64,000 nt of DNA from Halovenus salina (GTDB lineage Archaea; Halobacteriota; Halobacteria; Halobacteriales; Haloarculaceae): positions 2,852,001 to 2,916,000 of the forward strand of contig NZ_CP112972.1 of NCBI RefSeq assembly GCF_026410925.1, given 5' to 3'. The position numbers and the translations under genes are program-made. Numbering within the stretch: position 1 is the first letter of the stretch; each line of letters opens with the position of its first letter. The notes under the pieces were generated by a model. It worked only from the letters and a program-made list of their open reading frames with translations. It searched no databases and was not told the origin of the DNA. Positions 53,291-60,487 of this stretch are shown here, piece by piece.

Positions 53291-54163
53291 ATGGCTTCAG
53301 TACTCGCGGACTTTGTTGCTCATCTCACCGTCGAGACGGCCGACTGGGAGGACCCAATCGAGGGACGGGTCCTGTTGAGCGAGACACAGCTCGTGTTGGC
53401 CGAAGACGAGACAAACAAGATGGCCATTCCACTTGATGCTATTTTCGATATCAATACTGGGACGACACCAACGTTCGTCGACCCGATGCCGGGACACCCG
53501 GTCACGGTTGCCTATCGAGAAGAAAACAGCCGCGCGACGGCGGTTATCTCTGGCGACGAGACGACCAGCGAGAAGTTCGAGACGGTGTTGTTCAAGGCGA
53601 TTCTCAACGGAACCTACACAGTCCTGAAACATCCCTCCAAGGTCGGTGGCCGGGTCATGGACACCGAGTTTCAGGGCGGTATCATGGGACTGTCGGCGGG
53701 AGCCGTCCAGTTCGACACCGACGAGGGGCCGGTCGAGATTCCGCTTAACGGCATTGTCGACTTCTCCCGAGAGCAACGGACCGTCAACGGAGAGGAGCGA
53801 CCAGTACTGATTGTCAGCCACATGGACAACGGCGAAGCACTGGAGACGATTGCTGCGACAGAGTCCTCCCGCAAACTGTCGATTCTGGGACGCTATCTCC
53901 GTGGTACCTACCAGACGCTGCTCGAATCGCTCGGGGGAATTTCGCTGTCGGACGCCGAGACAGAGGCGCTGACCACCATCTACTCGACCGGCGATATGGA
54001 CGTCTCGCTGCCGAGCGTGCTGGGGATGGACCCCAAGACGGTCAAGCGCGTGCTCCACTCGCTTCACGACAACGGCCTCGTCGAATCTGGCGACAACGGG
54101 CCGGTGCTAACGGCCAAAGGACAGATTGTGGTCAACGAGTATCTCGAACGTATCAACGACTGA
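53291..54163 (+). CDS. cheF: CheF-type archaeal chemotaxis/archaellum adaptor protein
   Basis: 290 residues. The N-terminal half has A-D-F-V and G-R-V-L-L-S-E-T-Q-L-V-L-A near residue 26, then P-L-D-A-I-F-D-I-N-T-G near residue 46, a pattern seen in CheF (DUF439) proteins, which link the CheY response regulator to the archaellum motor. The C-terminal part (about residues 215-285) is a winged-helix-like domain (T-V-K-R-V-L-H-S-L-H-D-N-G-L-V). No other che or arl genes lie nearby, unlike the usual location in the chemotaxis-archaellum cluster. Family call from motif recall. Confidence 0.75.
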   Translation: MASVLADFVAHLTVETADWEDPIEGRVLLSETQLVLAEDETNKMAIPLDAIFDINTGTTPTFVDPMPGHPVTVAYREENSRATAVISGDETTSEKFETVLFKAILNGTYTVLKHPSKVGGRVMDTEFQGGIMGLSAGAVQFDTDEGPVEIPLNGIVDFSREQRTVNGEERPVLIVSHMDNGEALETIAATESSRKLSILGRYLRGTYQTLLESLGGISLSDAETEALTTIYSTGDMDVSLPSVLGMDPKTVKRVLHSLHDNGLVESGDNGPVLTAKGQIVVNEYLERIND

Positions 54164-54311
54164 TGGTGATTACCGCGGTGATTCGCAGACCCGGTATATG
54201 AACTCAGTTTGTTTCGGCTCCAATCGGCACAACGAGCAACACCATGTCGGTAGAGACTCGCAGTAGTCACTATGAGACGCCGTTATTCGGGTTTGTCGAG
54301 CAATCAATGTG

Positions 54312-54318
54312 TTTTTAA
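54312..54318 (+). promoter_or_regulatory. Strong TATA box upstream of the RNase J leader
   Basis: tttttaa inside gtgtttttaaggc. Transcription would start near 54342, about 190 bases before the RNase J ATG at 54532, so the gene would have a long leader, rare in haloarchaea. Confidence 0.5.
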
Positions 54319-54352
54319 GGCTTGCGGTAAGATGTAAAAGTATCCGAGCGAA

Positions 54353-54516
54353 CGGTCGCCCCGGGCAACGCTATGGGCGACCGGCGCGCCGCCGGACGAC
54401 GACGCGTTGGCCTCGCGGCCATCGGGTCAGACGGCGGCCGACCGACAGAGTCGGGACTGCTGGCGGCCAGGCAGACGGTCGTCCTCGCAGTCGCCGGGCC
54501 CTCCGGGCGACGACCG
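54353..54516 (+). promoter_or_regulatory. Highly structured candidate RNA leader of the RNase J gene
   Basis: Consecutive stems fill this stretch: a perfect 9-bp stem 54353-54361/54375-54383; a 7-bp stem 54388-54394/54432-54438 enclosing a 5-bp hairpin 54408-54412/54417-54421 with a 4-base loop; a 5-bp stem 54442-54446/54450-54454; a hairpin 54457-54460/54471-54474 with three further pairs inside; and an 8-bp stem 54476-54483/54509-54516. In the plus frame it is open and in phase with RNase J, but the encoded 53 residues contain about 16 Arg and few acidic residues, unlike the rest of the proteome. A structured leader or small RNA is therefore more likely than an N-terminal extension. Type of RNA unknown. 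Confidence 0.5.
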
Positions 54517-54531
54517 CCTCGGCGTAATACG

Positions 54532-55878
54532 ATGGAAATCGAAATTGCAACAATCGGCGGCTACGAAGCGGTTGGGCGCCAGATGACGGCAGTTCGCGCA
54601 GGCGACGACGTCGTCATTTTCGACATGGGGCTCAACCTCTCGAAGGTACTGATTCACGACAACGTCGAGACCGAGCGAATGCACTCGCTCGATCTCATCG
54701 ACATGGGTGCGATTCCGGACGACCGCGTCATGTCCGAACTGGAGGGCGACGTCAAGGCCATCGTCCCCACCCACGGCCACCTTGACCACATCGGGGCTAT
54801 CTCGAAGCTGGCCCACCGGTACGATGCGCCTATCGTGGCGACACCGTTCACCATCGAGCTGGTCAAACAGCAAATCGAGGGCGAACAGAAGTTCGGCGTC
54901 GAGAACGACCTCGTCAAGATGGAGGCCGGCGAGACGATGCGCATCGGCGACCACAACGAACTCGAGTTCGTCAACGTCACCCACTCTATCATCGACGCCA
55001 TCAATCCAGTCCTGCACACGCCCGAGGGCGCAATCGTCTACGGGCTGGACAAGCGCATGGACCACACGCCGGTCATCGGCGACCCGATCGACATGGAGCG
55101 GTTCCGCGAAATCGGCCGCGAGGGTGAGGGCGTGCTGTGTTACATCGAGGACTGCACCAACGCGGGCAAGAAAGGCCGGACGCCGAGCGAGTCCGTCGCC
55201 CGTCGCCACCTCAAAGACGTGATGTACAGCGTCGAGGACTACGACGGCGGTATCGTGGCGACGACGTTCTCCTCGCATATCGCCCGCGTGAAGTCACTCG
55301 TCGAGTTCGCAGAGGACATCGGACGCCAGCCCGTGTTGCTCGGGCGGTCGATGGAGAAATACTCCGGCACCGCAGAGCGCCTCGACTTTGTCGAGTTCCC
55401 CGATGACCTGGGGATGTACGGGCACCGCAAATCGGTCGACCGGACGTTCAAACGGATCATGAACGAGGGCAAGGAGAACTTCCTGCCCATCGTCACGGGC
55501 CACCAGGGCGAGCCACGCGCAATGCTCACCCGGATGGGTCGCGGGGAGACGCCGTACGAACTGGACAACGGCGACAAGGTCATTTTCTCGGCCCGAGTTA
55601 TCCCCGAGCCCACCAACGAGGGCCAGCGCTACCAGTCCGAGAAGCTGCTCTCGATGCAGGGCGCGCGCATCTACGACGACATCCACGTCTCGGGCCACCT
55701 CAACCGCGAGGGCCACTACCAGATGCTCGACGCGCTCCAGCCCCAGAACATCGTCCCGGCACACCAGGACCTCTCCGGGTTCTCCTCGTACGTCAGCCTC
55801 GCCGAAGACGAGGGGTACAAGGCGGGACGCGACCTCCACATCAGTCGCAACGGCCAGATGATTCAGCTGGTCGAGTAA
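54532..55878 (+). CDS. rnj: Ribonuclease J (beta-CASP family exo-ribonuclease)
   Basis: 448 residues from the ATG at 54532, the usual start of archaeal RNase J ([16 protein letters not shown]). Metallo-beta-lactamase motifs: T-H-G-H-L-D-H near residue 81 and H-S-I near residue 151 with downstream Asp; beta-CASP elements follow (A-T-T-F-S-S-H-I near residue 240, G-R-S-M-E, S-A-R-V-I-P, H-V-S-G-H and the final P-A-H). Acts as 5'-to-3' exonuclease on RNA with 5' monophosphates. The idsA gene begins 3 bases after the stop, an operon link. The open frame upstream covers the structured leader. Confidence 0.93.
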   Translation: MEIEIATIGGYEAVGRQMTAVRAGDDVVIFDMGLNLSKVLIHDNVETERMHSLDLIDMGAIPDDRVMSELEGDVKAIVPTHGHLDHIGAISKLAHRYDAPIVATPFTIELVKQQIEGEQKFGVENDLVKMEAGETMRIGDHNELEFVNVTHSIIDAINPVLHTPEGAIVYGLDKRMDHTPVIGDPIDMERFREIGREGEGVLCYIEDCTNAGKKGRTPSESVARRHLKDVMYSVEDYDGGIVATTFSSHIARVKSLVEFAEDIGRQPVLLGRSMEKYSGTAERLDFVEFPDDLGMYGHRKSVDRTFKRIMNEGKENFLPIVTGHQGEPRAMLTRMGRGETPYELDNGDKVIFSARVIPEPTNEGQRYQSEKLLSMQGARIYDDIHVSGHLNREGHYQMLDALQPQNIVPAHQDLSGFSSYVSLAEDEGYKAGRDLHISRNGQMIQLVE

Positions 55879-55881
55879 CAA

Positions 55882-56916
55882 ATGACACGACAGCAGGCGG
55901 TCGAGAAGACTATCACGCGGTGTCGACAGCAGGTCAACGACGCAATCAAGGAGGACCTTCCGGTCGAACACCCAGAGCGGCTCTACGAGGCCTCTCGCTA
56001 TCTGCTGGACGCCGGAGGGAAGCGGCTCCGGCCGACGATTCTCCTACTTGGGGCCGACGCGCTCGCGGATGTCGAGCCGAACTCCCAGCCGTACCGTCGG
56101 TTCCCGGCCGCAGACGGCAAGGCAGTTGACGTGCTCTCGGCGGCGGTCAGCATTGAGATTATCCAGTCGTTCACGCTGATTCACGACGACATCATGGACG
56201 ACGACGACATGCGTCGTGGCGTCCCTGCTGTCCACCGCGAGTACGACGTGTCGACAGCGATTCTCGCCGGTGACACACTCTACTCGAAAGCCTTTGAGAA
56301 CATCCTCCGGACGGGTGCGCCGCCGGACCGCTCGGTCCGGGCGCTCTCGGAGCTGGCGACCACCTGTACCGAAATCTGTGAGGGGCAGTCCCTGGATATC
56401 GAATTCGAGAACAGAGACGGTGTCACACCCGAGAAGTACCTCGAAATGGTCGAGCTGAAGACCGCGGTGCTGTACGCGGCCGCCGCGAGCATCCCGGCTG
56501 TGCTGCTTGGGTACAACGACGCCGTCGAGCCACTCCACAGCTACGGGCTCTCGATTGGTCGGGCCTTCCAGATTCAGGACGACCTGCTGGATTTGACCAC
56601 GCCCACAGAGAAACTCGGCAAACAGCGAGGGAGCGACCTCGTCGAGAACAAACAGACGCTTATCACCGTTCACGCGCGCAACCACGGCGTCGATGTCGAC
56701 AACCTCGTTGAGTCCGACTCCGTCGACGCGGTCTCCGAGACCGAGATTGAGGAGGCCGTCGGCGTGCTCGAAGACGCCGGGAGCATCGAGTACGCCCGCG
56801 AGACCGCCCGCGAGTTCGTCGCGGACGGGAAAGCACAGCTCGATATGCTGCCGGACAACGAGGCACACGACCGGCTGCTCGATATCGCCGACTACCTCGT
56901 CGAGCGCGAGTACTGA
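55882..56916 (+). CDS. idsA: Polyprenyl (geranylgeranyl/farnesyl) diphosphate synthase
   Basis: 344 residues. First aspartate-rich motif D-D-I-M-D near residue 100 (in L-I-H-D-D-I-M-D-D-D-D), second D-D-L-L-D near residue 234, G-G-K-R-L-R-P near residue 46. Short-chain trans-isoprenyl synthase that condenses isopentenyl diphosphate units for C20 archaeal lipids. Coupled to rnj by a 3-base spacing; mvk and ipk lie upstream on the same strand. Chain length is inferred from context and can only be tested by assay. Confidence 0.92.
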   Translation: MTRQQAVEKTITRCRQQVNDAIKEDLPVEHPERLYEASRYLLDAGGKRLRPTILLLGADALADVEPNSQPYRRFPAADGKAVDVLSAAVSIEIIQSFTLIHDDIMDDDDMRRGVPAVHREYDVSTAILAGDTLYSKAFENILRTGAPPDRSVRALSELATTCTEICEGQSLDIEFENRDGVTPEKYLEMVELKTAVLYAAAASIPAVLLGYNDAVEPLHSYGLSIGRAFQIQDDLLDLTTPTEKLGKQRGSDLVENKQTLITVHARNHGVDVDNLVESDSVDAVSETEIEEAVGVLEDAGSIEYARETAREFVADGKAQLDMLPDNEAHDRLLDIADYLVEREY

Positions 56917-57018
56917 GCGCCGATTTACTGTCTCCTCCTACAAGCGCCCAGTATCGACTTTTATAATTAGATCCCGGACACGGCAACTCTACACAGTCAA
57001 CAATGCCTTGATTTTTAG

Positions 57019-57060
57019 TCGAAGATTTAATGTGGTTTTTCAATCGAAGATTTAATATGG
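57019..57060 (+). repeat. Direct repeat with 25-base period
   Basis: tcgaagatttaatgtgg (57019-57035) and tcgaagatttaatatgg (57044-57060), one mismatch, each followed by a T-run. The period of 25 and AT-rich content suggest a tandem duplication or a protein-binding site rather than a mobile-element end. Confidence 0.6.
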
Positions 57061-57091
57061 ATTTTAATCCTCCTCCGGAGGCAAACTGAAA

Positions 57092-57274
57092 ATGAATGAA
57101 ACAGCACACGACCGCATCTATCTCCTCCTTGTACTGTTATGTATTCTATTATCAATGAATACATTATTGATTTTGAACTTGATCGGATGGGGAAGTGCAG
57201 TATTTACAATTGTGATTGGGCTTGTGTTTGCAATCATCTTAACCAGTATAACCTCTGGCCTGGTCAAATTGTAA
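57092..57274 (+). CDS. Small hydrophobic membrane protein, 60 residues
   Basis: Starts at ATG 57092, ten bases after a perfect GGAGG (57077-57081) that sits in a short palindrome cctccggagg. Two hydrophobic segments (about residues 9-26 and 32-53, rich in Leu, Ile) with hardly any charge. AT-rich codons differ from neighbours, a sign of acquired DNA. No family recognised; might be a toxin-like or phage-type small membrane protein, but this is a guess. Confidence 0.5.
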   Translation: MNETAHDRIYLLLVLLCILLSMNTLLILNLIGWGSAVFTIVIGLVFAIILTSITSGLVKL

Positions 57275-57306
57275 ACACCGTGAGAGGGTGTCTCTGAGTT
57301 GACAGC

Positions 57307-57416
57307 TCAATTCATTAGAGACCCTACAGCATCAACGAGAAATCCTGTCTCAGTGATTCCAGATCTCTCGGTGAGTCGATGCAAGAACGCTGTTCTCAGA
57401 TATATTATGTGATTAA
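57307..57416 (-). pseudogene. Possible scar of an IS6-type transposase C-terminal part
   Basis: Reading the minus strand, a frame gives ...F-L-H-R-L-T-E-R-S-G-I-T-E-T-G-F-L-V-D-A-V then a stop. The pattern F-L-x-x-L-x-E-x-x-x-I-x-x-x-x-F-L-V-D resembles the region near the DDE catalytic Asp of haloarchaeal IS6-type transposases, though G-A-P-W normally follows the Asp. No start, upstream domain or inverted repeats remain. Weak and based on recall only. Confidence 0.3.
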
Positions 57417-57546
57417 TAGGTCTTTTGTAGAAAGTTTAACATAATGTTATAAAATATATTATAGCATTTTCACTAACAAAATTAAGATACTACTCAAAAA
57501 CGAAAAGGCCACTAGTTATCATATACGGATATAACTCTTGAACATC

Positions 57547-57553
57547 TTTATTA
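57547..57553 (+). promoter_or_regulatory. TATA box of the enoyl-CoA hydratase gene
   Basis: tttatta centred 27 bases before the ATG at 57577, predicting a leaderless transcript. Confidence 0.5.
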
Positions 57554-57576
57554 GATCGTCTCCCAAATATTGGATA

Positions 57577-58365
57577 ATGCCGGTAATCGATTACGAGCTT
57601 CGCGGCGACAGGGCGACGGTCACGATAACGAACCCAGAACTGCGCAACGCTTTGACCTTAGACACCGCTCAGGAACTGACAGACGCGTTCGAAGCAATCG
57701 AGGAGAGCGACGCCAGCTGTGTCGTGCTAGAGGGCTCGTCGGGGACGTTCTGTGCCGGCGGCGATATCGAGCTGATGATGGAGGGGTTGACCAGCGAGCG
57801 CGAGACGAGCGAACTGATGGAGGAGGCGGCCTACCCCATCAATCAAACTGTCCAGCGCGTCTACGAGTGTCCGCTACCGACGGTCGCGAAAGTCGACGGC
57901 CCCGCCTACGGTGCCGGCGCGTCACTCGCAATCGCGTGTGACGTGGTGCTGGCGAGCGAGCAGGCCGAAATCAGCTTCGGCTTTCGGCGCGTCGGCCTCT
58001 CAGTTGACTCGGGCACGTCGTATCTCCTCCCGCGGATGGTTGGCGAGAACACCGCCAAAGACCTCGTCTACTCCGGAGACGTGCTCGATGCGGCGGCCGC
58101 AGAAGAGTTGGGCCTGTTCAACAGGGTTTATCCGACAGAGGAGTTCGAGGAACGTGCCGGCGACTACATCGAGAACGTCGCAACGGGACCGACCGTCGGG
58201 CTCCAACACTCAAAACGGCTGCTCCAGCGGGGGCTCGACCGCTCGTTCGACGAGGTAATCGACGCAGAAGTCGACGCTATCGGGTCGGTCTTCGAGACCG
58301 ATGATTTCGCTGAGGGTGTCGAGGCATTCCTCGAAGGCCGAACCCCGGAGTTTGACGGCCGGTAG
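57577..58365 (+). CDS. Enoyl-CoA hydratase/isomerase (crotonase fold)
   Basis: 262 residues from the ATG at 57577, where the TATA box supports a leaderless mRNA. Crotonase features: F-C-A-G-G-D-I-E-L-M near residue 62, D-G-P-A-Y-G-A-G-A-S near residue 108, and F-G-F-R-R-V-G-L-S-V-D-S-G-T-S-Y near residue 130. As in the protein at 48164, the D-S-G loop replaces one catalytic Glu. It is not MenB, although menF and menD lie nearby: the MenB signature G-S-F-D-G-G is absent. Substrate unknown. Tail-to-tail with UPF0058. Confidence 0.85.
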   Translation: MPVIDYELRGDRATVTITNPELRNALTLDTAQELTDAFEAIEESDASCVVLEGSSGTFCAGGDIELMMEGLTSERETSELMEEAAYPINQTVQRVYECPLPTVAKVDGPAYGAGASLAIACDVVLASEQAEISFGFRRVGLSVDSGTSYLLPRMVGENTAKDLVYSGDVLDAAAAEELGLFNRVYPTEEFEERAGDYIENVATGPTVGLQHSKRLLQRGLDRSFDEVIDAEVDAIGSVFETDDFAEGVEAFLEGRTPEFDGR

Positions 58366-58366
58366 A

Positions 58367-58645
58367 CTACAGTTTGTTCTCGGCGTCCTCTGCGAGTTCT
58401 TTCATCCGTTTGCCGACGCGCCCGGCGTCGGAGAACTCGTCGTCGCTCATCGCATTTGCCAGCGCATTCCCGAGGACGAACACCGCGTGTTTGTGCTCGC
58501 TTTTGGACATATGTACGTCGTCGGGCGTCACCTCGATTTCGTCGTACGGCTCGAACAGCTCATCGTCGGTGGTCTCTAAGCTCTTGAAGTACTCCATGAT
58601 GGTGACCATCTGCTCGTGGAGCTCAAGCAGTTCGTCTTTATGCAT
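58367..58645 (-). CDS. UPF0058 family protein
   Basis: 92 residues, all-helical, starting M-H-K-D-E-L-L-E-L-H. The blocks V-H-M-S-K-S-E-H-K-H-A-V-F near residue 44 and G-R-V-G-K-R-M-K-E-L at the end are those of UPF0058, an archaeal family whose conserved His residues may bind metal. Function not known. Solitary gene, converging on the crotonase gene. Confidence 0.88.
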   Translation of the reverse strand: MHKDELLELHEQMVTIMEYFKSLETTDDELFEPYDEIEVTPDDVHMSKSEHKHAVFVLGNALANAMSDDEFSDAGRVGKRMKELAEDAENKL

Positions 58646-58744
58646 CTCTACGAAAAATAAGGCGGTATCGGGTCAAGTATGTTTGGTCTCTTCCCGACCT
58701 CGTTCGAAAGCTGTGCACGCGCGCGCCGAGCGCAACTCGAAAAG

Positions 58745-58960
58745 CTAGAAGACGTACTCGTCGTCGTGACCCATCATCCCGTCGTCTTCGTATCCGGGCT
58801 CACTGTCGTCGTCGACGGGACCACTCGTTTTGTAGGCTTTGACACCCGTCGCGACGAGTTCCTCGATTGCTTCCTCTCGGTTGAGGAACTCACCCTCGTC
58901 GACGAGCTGGGTGATCTGCATTTCGAGATGCTCCGGGATAGTTATCTCTACCTTAGGCAT
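58745..58960 (-). CDS. Ribbon-helix-helix (CopG/Arc-like) regulator
   Basis: 71 residues. M-P-K-V-E-I-T-I-P-E-H-L-E forms the DNA-contacting strand, followed by two helices (M-Q-I-T-Q-L-V-D-E-G and N-R-E-E-A-I-E-E-L-V) and an acidic C-terminal tail with Gly and Asp. It probably acts as dimeric repressor. 99 bases separate it from UPF0058 on the same strand. No target can be assigned. Confidence 0.78.
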   Translation of the reverse strand: MPKVEITIPEHLEMQITQLVDEGEFLNREEAIEELVATGVKAYKTSGPVDDDSEPGYEDDGMMGHDDEYVF

Positions 58961-59155
58961 CGGACGTGCGAGTCTTTGCCTGAGGGGTATTTAAAACTAA
59001 CGGGGCGGGTTGTTGCTCGGCGAAAATGACCTCATAGAACCACAAAAATCTCCGCTCCTCCTCAAAGTTCAGTTTTTCTGGAAACAACGGGGTCGTCGCC
59101 ACGTGTGACACCTAATAGTTAGGCTCAAAGGGACTGCCTCCTAACCATATGGGAA

Positions 59156-60487
59156 ATGGAGTCTCCTCGCGGTGACAGCACAGCTCTCGGCGACGAGGCG
59201 ATTGCCGTCCGCGGGTGTTCTATCGAGACCCCCGCACTGCGGTCGGTGCTCGAGGTTGTTGGGGCCCCTCGAATCGGGTGGACGGCCCCGACAACGTCGG
59301 TCGTCGCAGGCGGTGCGGCTGTGACTCTTTCGGCAAGCGGTCCAGAACGGTTCGGTCGTCTCCGGACAGAGGCCGACGACCTCTTCGAGCGGGTCAGGAC
59401 GCCAGAGTCACTCCCCGACGGTGCCAGGCCTCGGCTGTTCGGCGGGTTCTCGTTTACCGCCGACTCGTCAGCCGAAGGGCCGTGGCGTGGCTATCCCGAC
59501 GCGTGGTTCACGCTCCCGGCCATCCAGGTGAGCATCACCTCGGACGGAACCTGGCTGACGACTGCGGCAATCGGCCCAGACGCCGACGAGGCTGCAAGCG
59601 AGCGCCTCGACCGCTGGCGCGACCGTATCGCTTCCTTGCCGGTCTTCGAACCGGGGGCTCCGCCCGGCGTCGAGAGCCGCCGGCACACGCCCGAGTTGCC
59701 AGAGTGGCGCGAGGCCGTCGAATCGGTCGTCGACCGTATCGGTGACGGTGACCTCCGGAAAGTCGTCCTCGCACAGTCGCTGTCGGCCGACCTCGCGAGG
59801 GAACCCCGTGTGGTCGACATCCTGGCACGGCTCGGGAAGTCCTATCCCGGCTGTTATCAGTTCCTGTTCGAGCCTGAAGACAGTCCGAGCTTTCTCGGCG
59901 CGACGCCCGAGCGCCTGGTCAAGATGCGCGGACGGACCGTCGACACGGAGGCGCTCGCTGGCTCTATCGGCCGTGGCGAAACAAAAGACGAAGACGACTG
60001 GCTCGAAGCCCAGATTCGTGACAGCGAGAAGAACAACCACGAACACGGCCTGGTTGTTGACGCGGTCTGCGACCAGCTTGCCGCGATGACGACCGACATC
60101 GAGACCGGTGACCGGACGGTCCGAAAGCTCTCCAACGTCCAGCACCTCCAGACGCCGATTCGTGCCACGCTGGACGACGACCGCCACGTGCTCGAACTCG
60201 TCGAGCAACTCCACCCGACACCGGCGGTCGGTGGGCTCCCGCCCGAGGCGGCGAGACAGACGATACGTGACCTAGGGGGATTCGATCGCGGCTGGTACGC
60301 CGCCCCGGTCGGCTGGATCGACGAGCACGGCGACGGGACCTTTCTCGTGGCGATTCGATCTGCGGTCACCGACAACACGACGGCGACCATGTTCGCGGGC
60401 GCTGGTATCGTTGACGACAGCGACCCTGACGAGGAGTACGACGAGATACAGCTGAAGTTTCGACCAATCTTGGACGAACTCACATGA
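59156..60487 (+). CDS. menF: Isochorismate synthase
   Basis: 443 residues. Chorismate-utilising enzyme: L-R-K-V-V-L-A-Q-S near residue 198 holds the catalytic Lys, E-A-L-A-G-S-I-G-R-G near residue 265, E-K-N-N-H-E-H near residue 288, H-P-T-P-A-V-G-G near residue 352 and A-P-V-G-W near residue 383. Converts chorismate to isochorismate in the route to menaquinone. The menD gene overlaps by 4 bases. TrpE/PabB-type marker P-K-x-x-x-M is absent and the neighbour MenD decides the call. Confidence 0.93.
   Translation: MESPRGDSTALGDEAIAVRGCSIETPALRSVLEVVGAPRIGWTAPTTSVVAGGAAVTLSASGPERFGRLRTEADDLFERVRTPESLPDGARPRLFGGFSFTADSSAEGPWRGYPDAWFTLPAIQVSITSDGTWLTTAAIGPDADEAASERLDRWRDRIASLPVFEPGAPPGVESRRHTPELPEWREAVESVVDRIGDGDLRKVVLAQSLSADLAREPRVVDILARLGKSYPGCYQFLFEPEDSPSFLGATPERLVKMRGRTVDTEALAGSIGRGETKDEDDWLEAQIRDSEKNNHEHGLVVDAVCDQLAAMTTDIETGDRTVRKLSNVQHLQTPIRATLDDDRHVLELVEQLHPTPAVGGLPPEAARQTIRDLGGFDRGWYAAPVGWIDEHGDGTFLVAIRSAVTDNTTATMFAGAGIVDDSDPDEEYDEIQLKFRPILDELT

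Larger units (their letters stand above)
56917..57576. other. AT-rich, gene-poor region after idsA
   Basis: About 660 bases with marked drop in GC against the flanks. It contains a 25-base-period direct repeat (57019-57060), one small membrane-protein gene (57092-57274), a possible transposase scar (57307-57416), and a very AT-rich stretch (57411-57540) preceding the next gene's promoter. No terminal inverted repeat or complete transposase was found. Confidence 0.6.

Noticed and set aside
54373..54531. N-terminal extension of RNase J by 53 residues
   Set aside because: Product is Arg-rich and poor in acidic residues, unlike haloarchaeal proteins, and the stretch is filled by stems; the start at 54532 matches RNase J.
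54344..54531. RNase P RNA or 7S RNA upstream of RNase J
   Set aside because: Too short, and conserved RNase P blocks (for example the GAGGAAAGTC motif) are absent.
57577..58365. MenB naphthoate synthase next to menF-menD
   Set aside because: Lacks the G-S-F-D-G-G loop and MenB length; it is a general crotonase and is separated by two unrelated genes.
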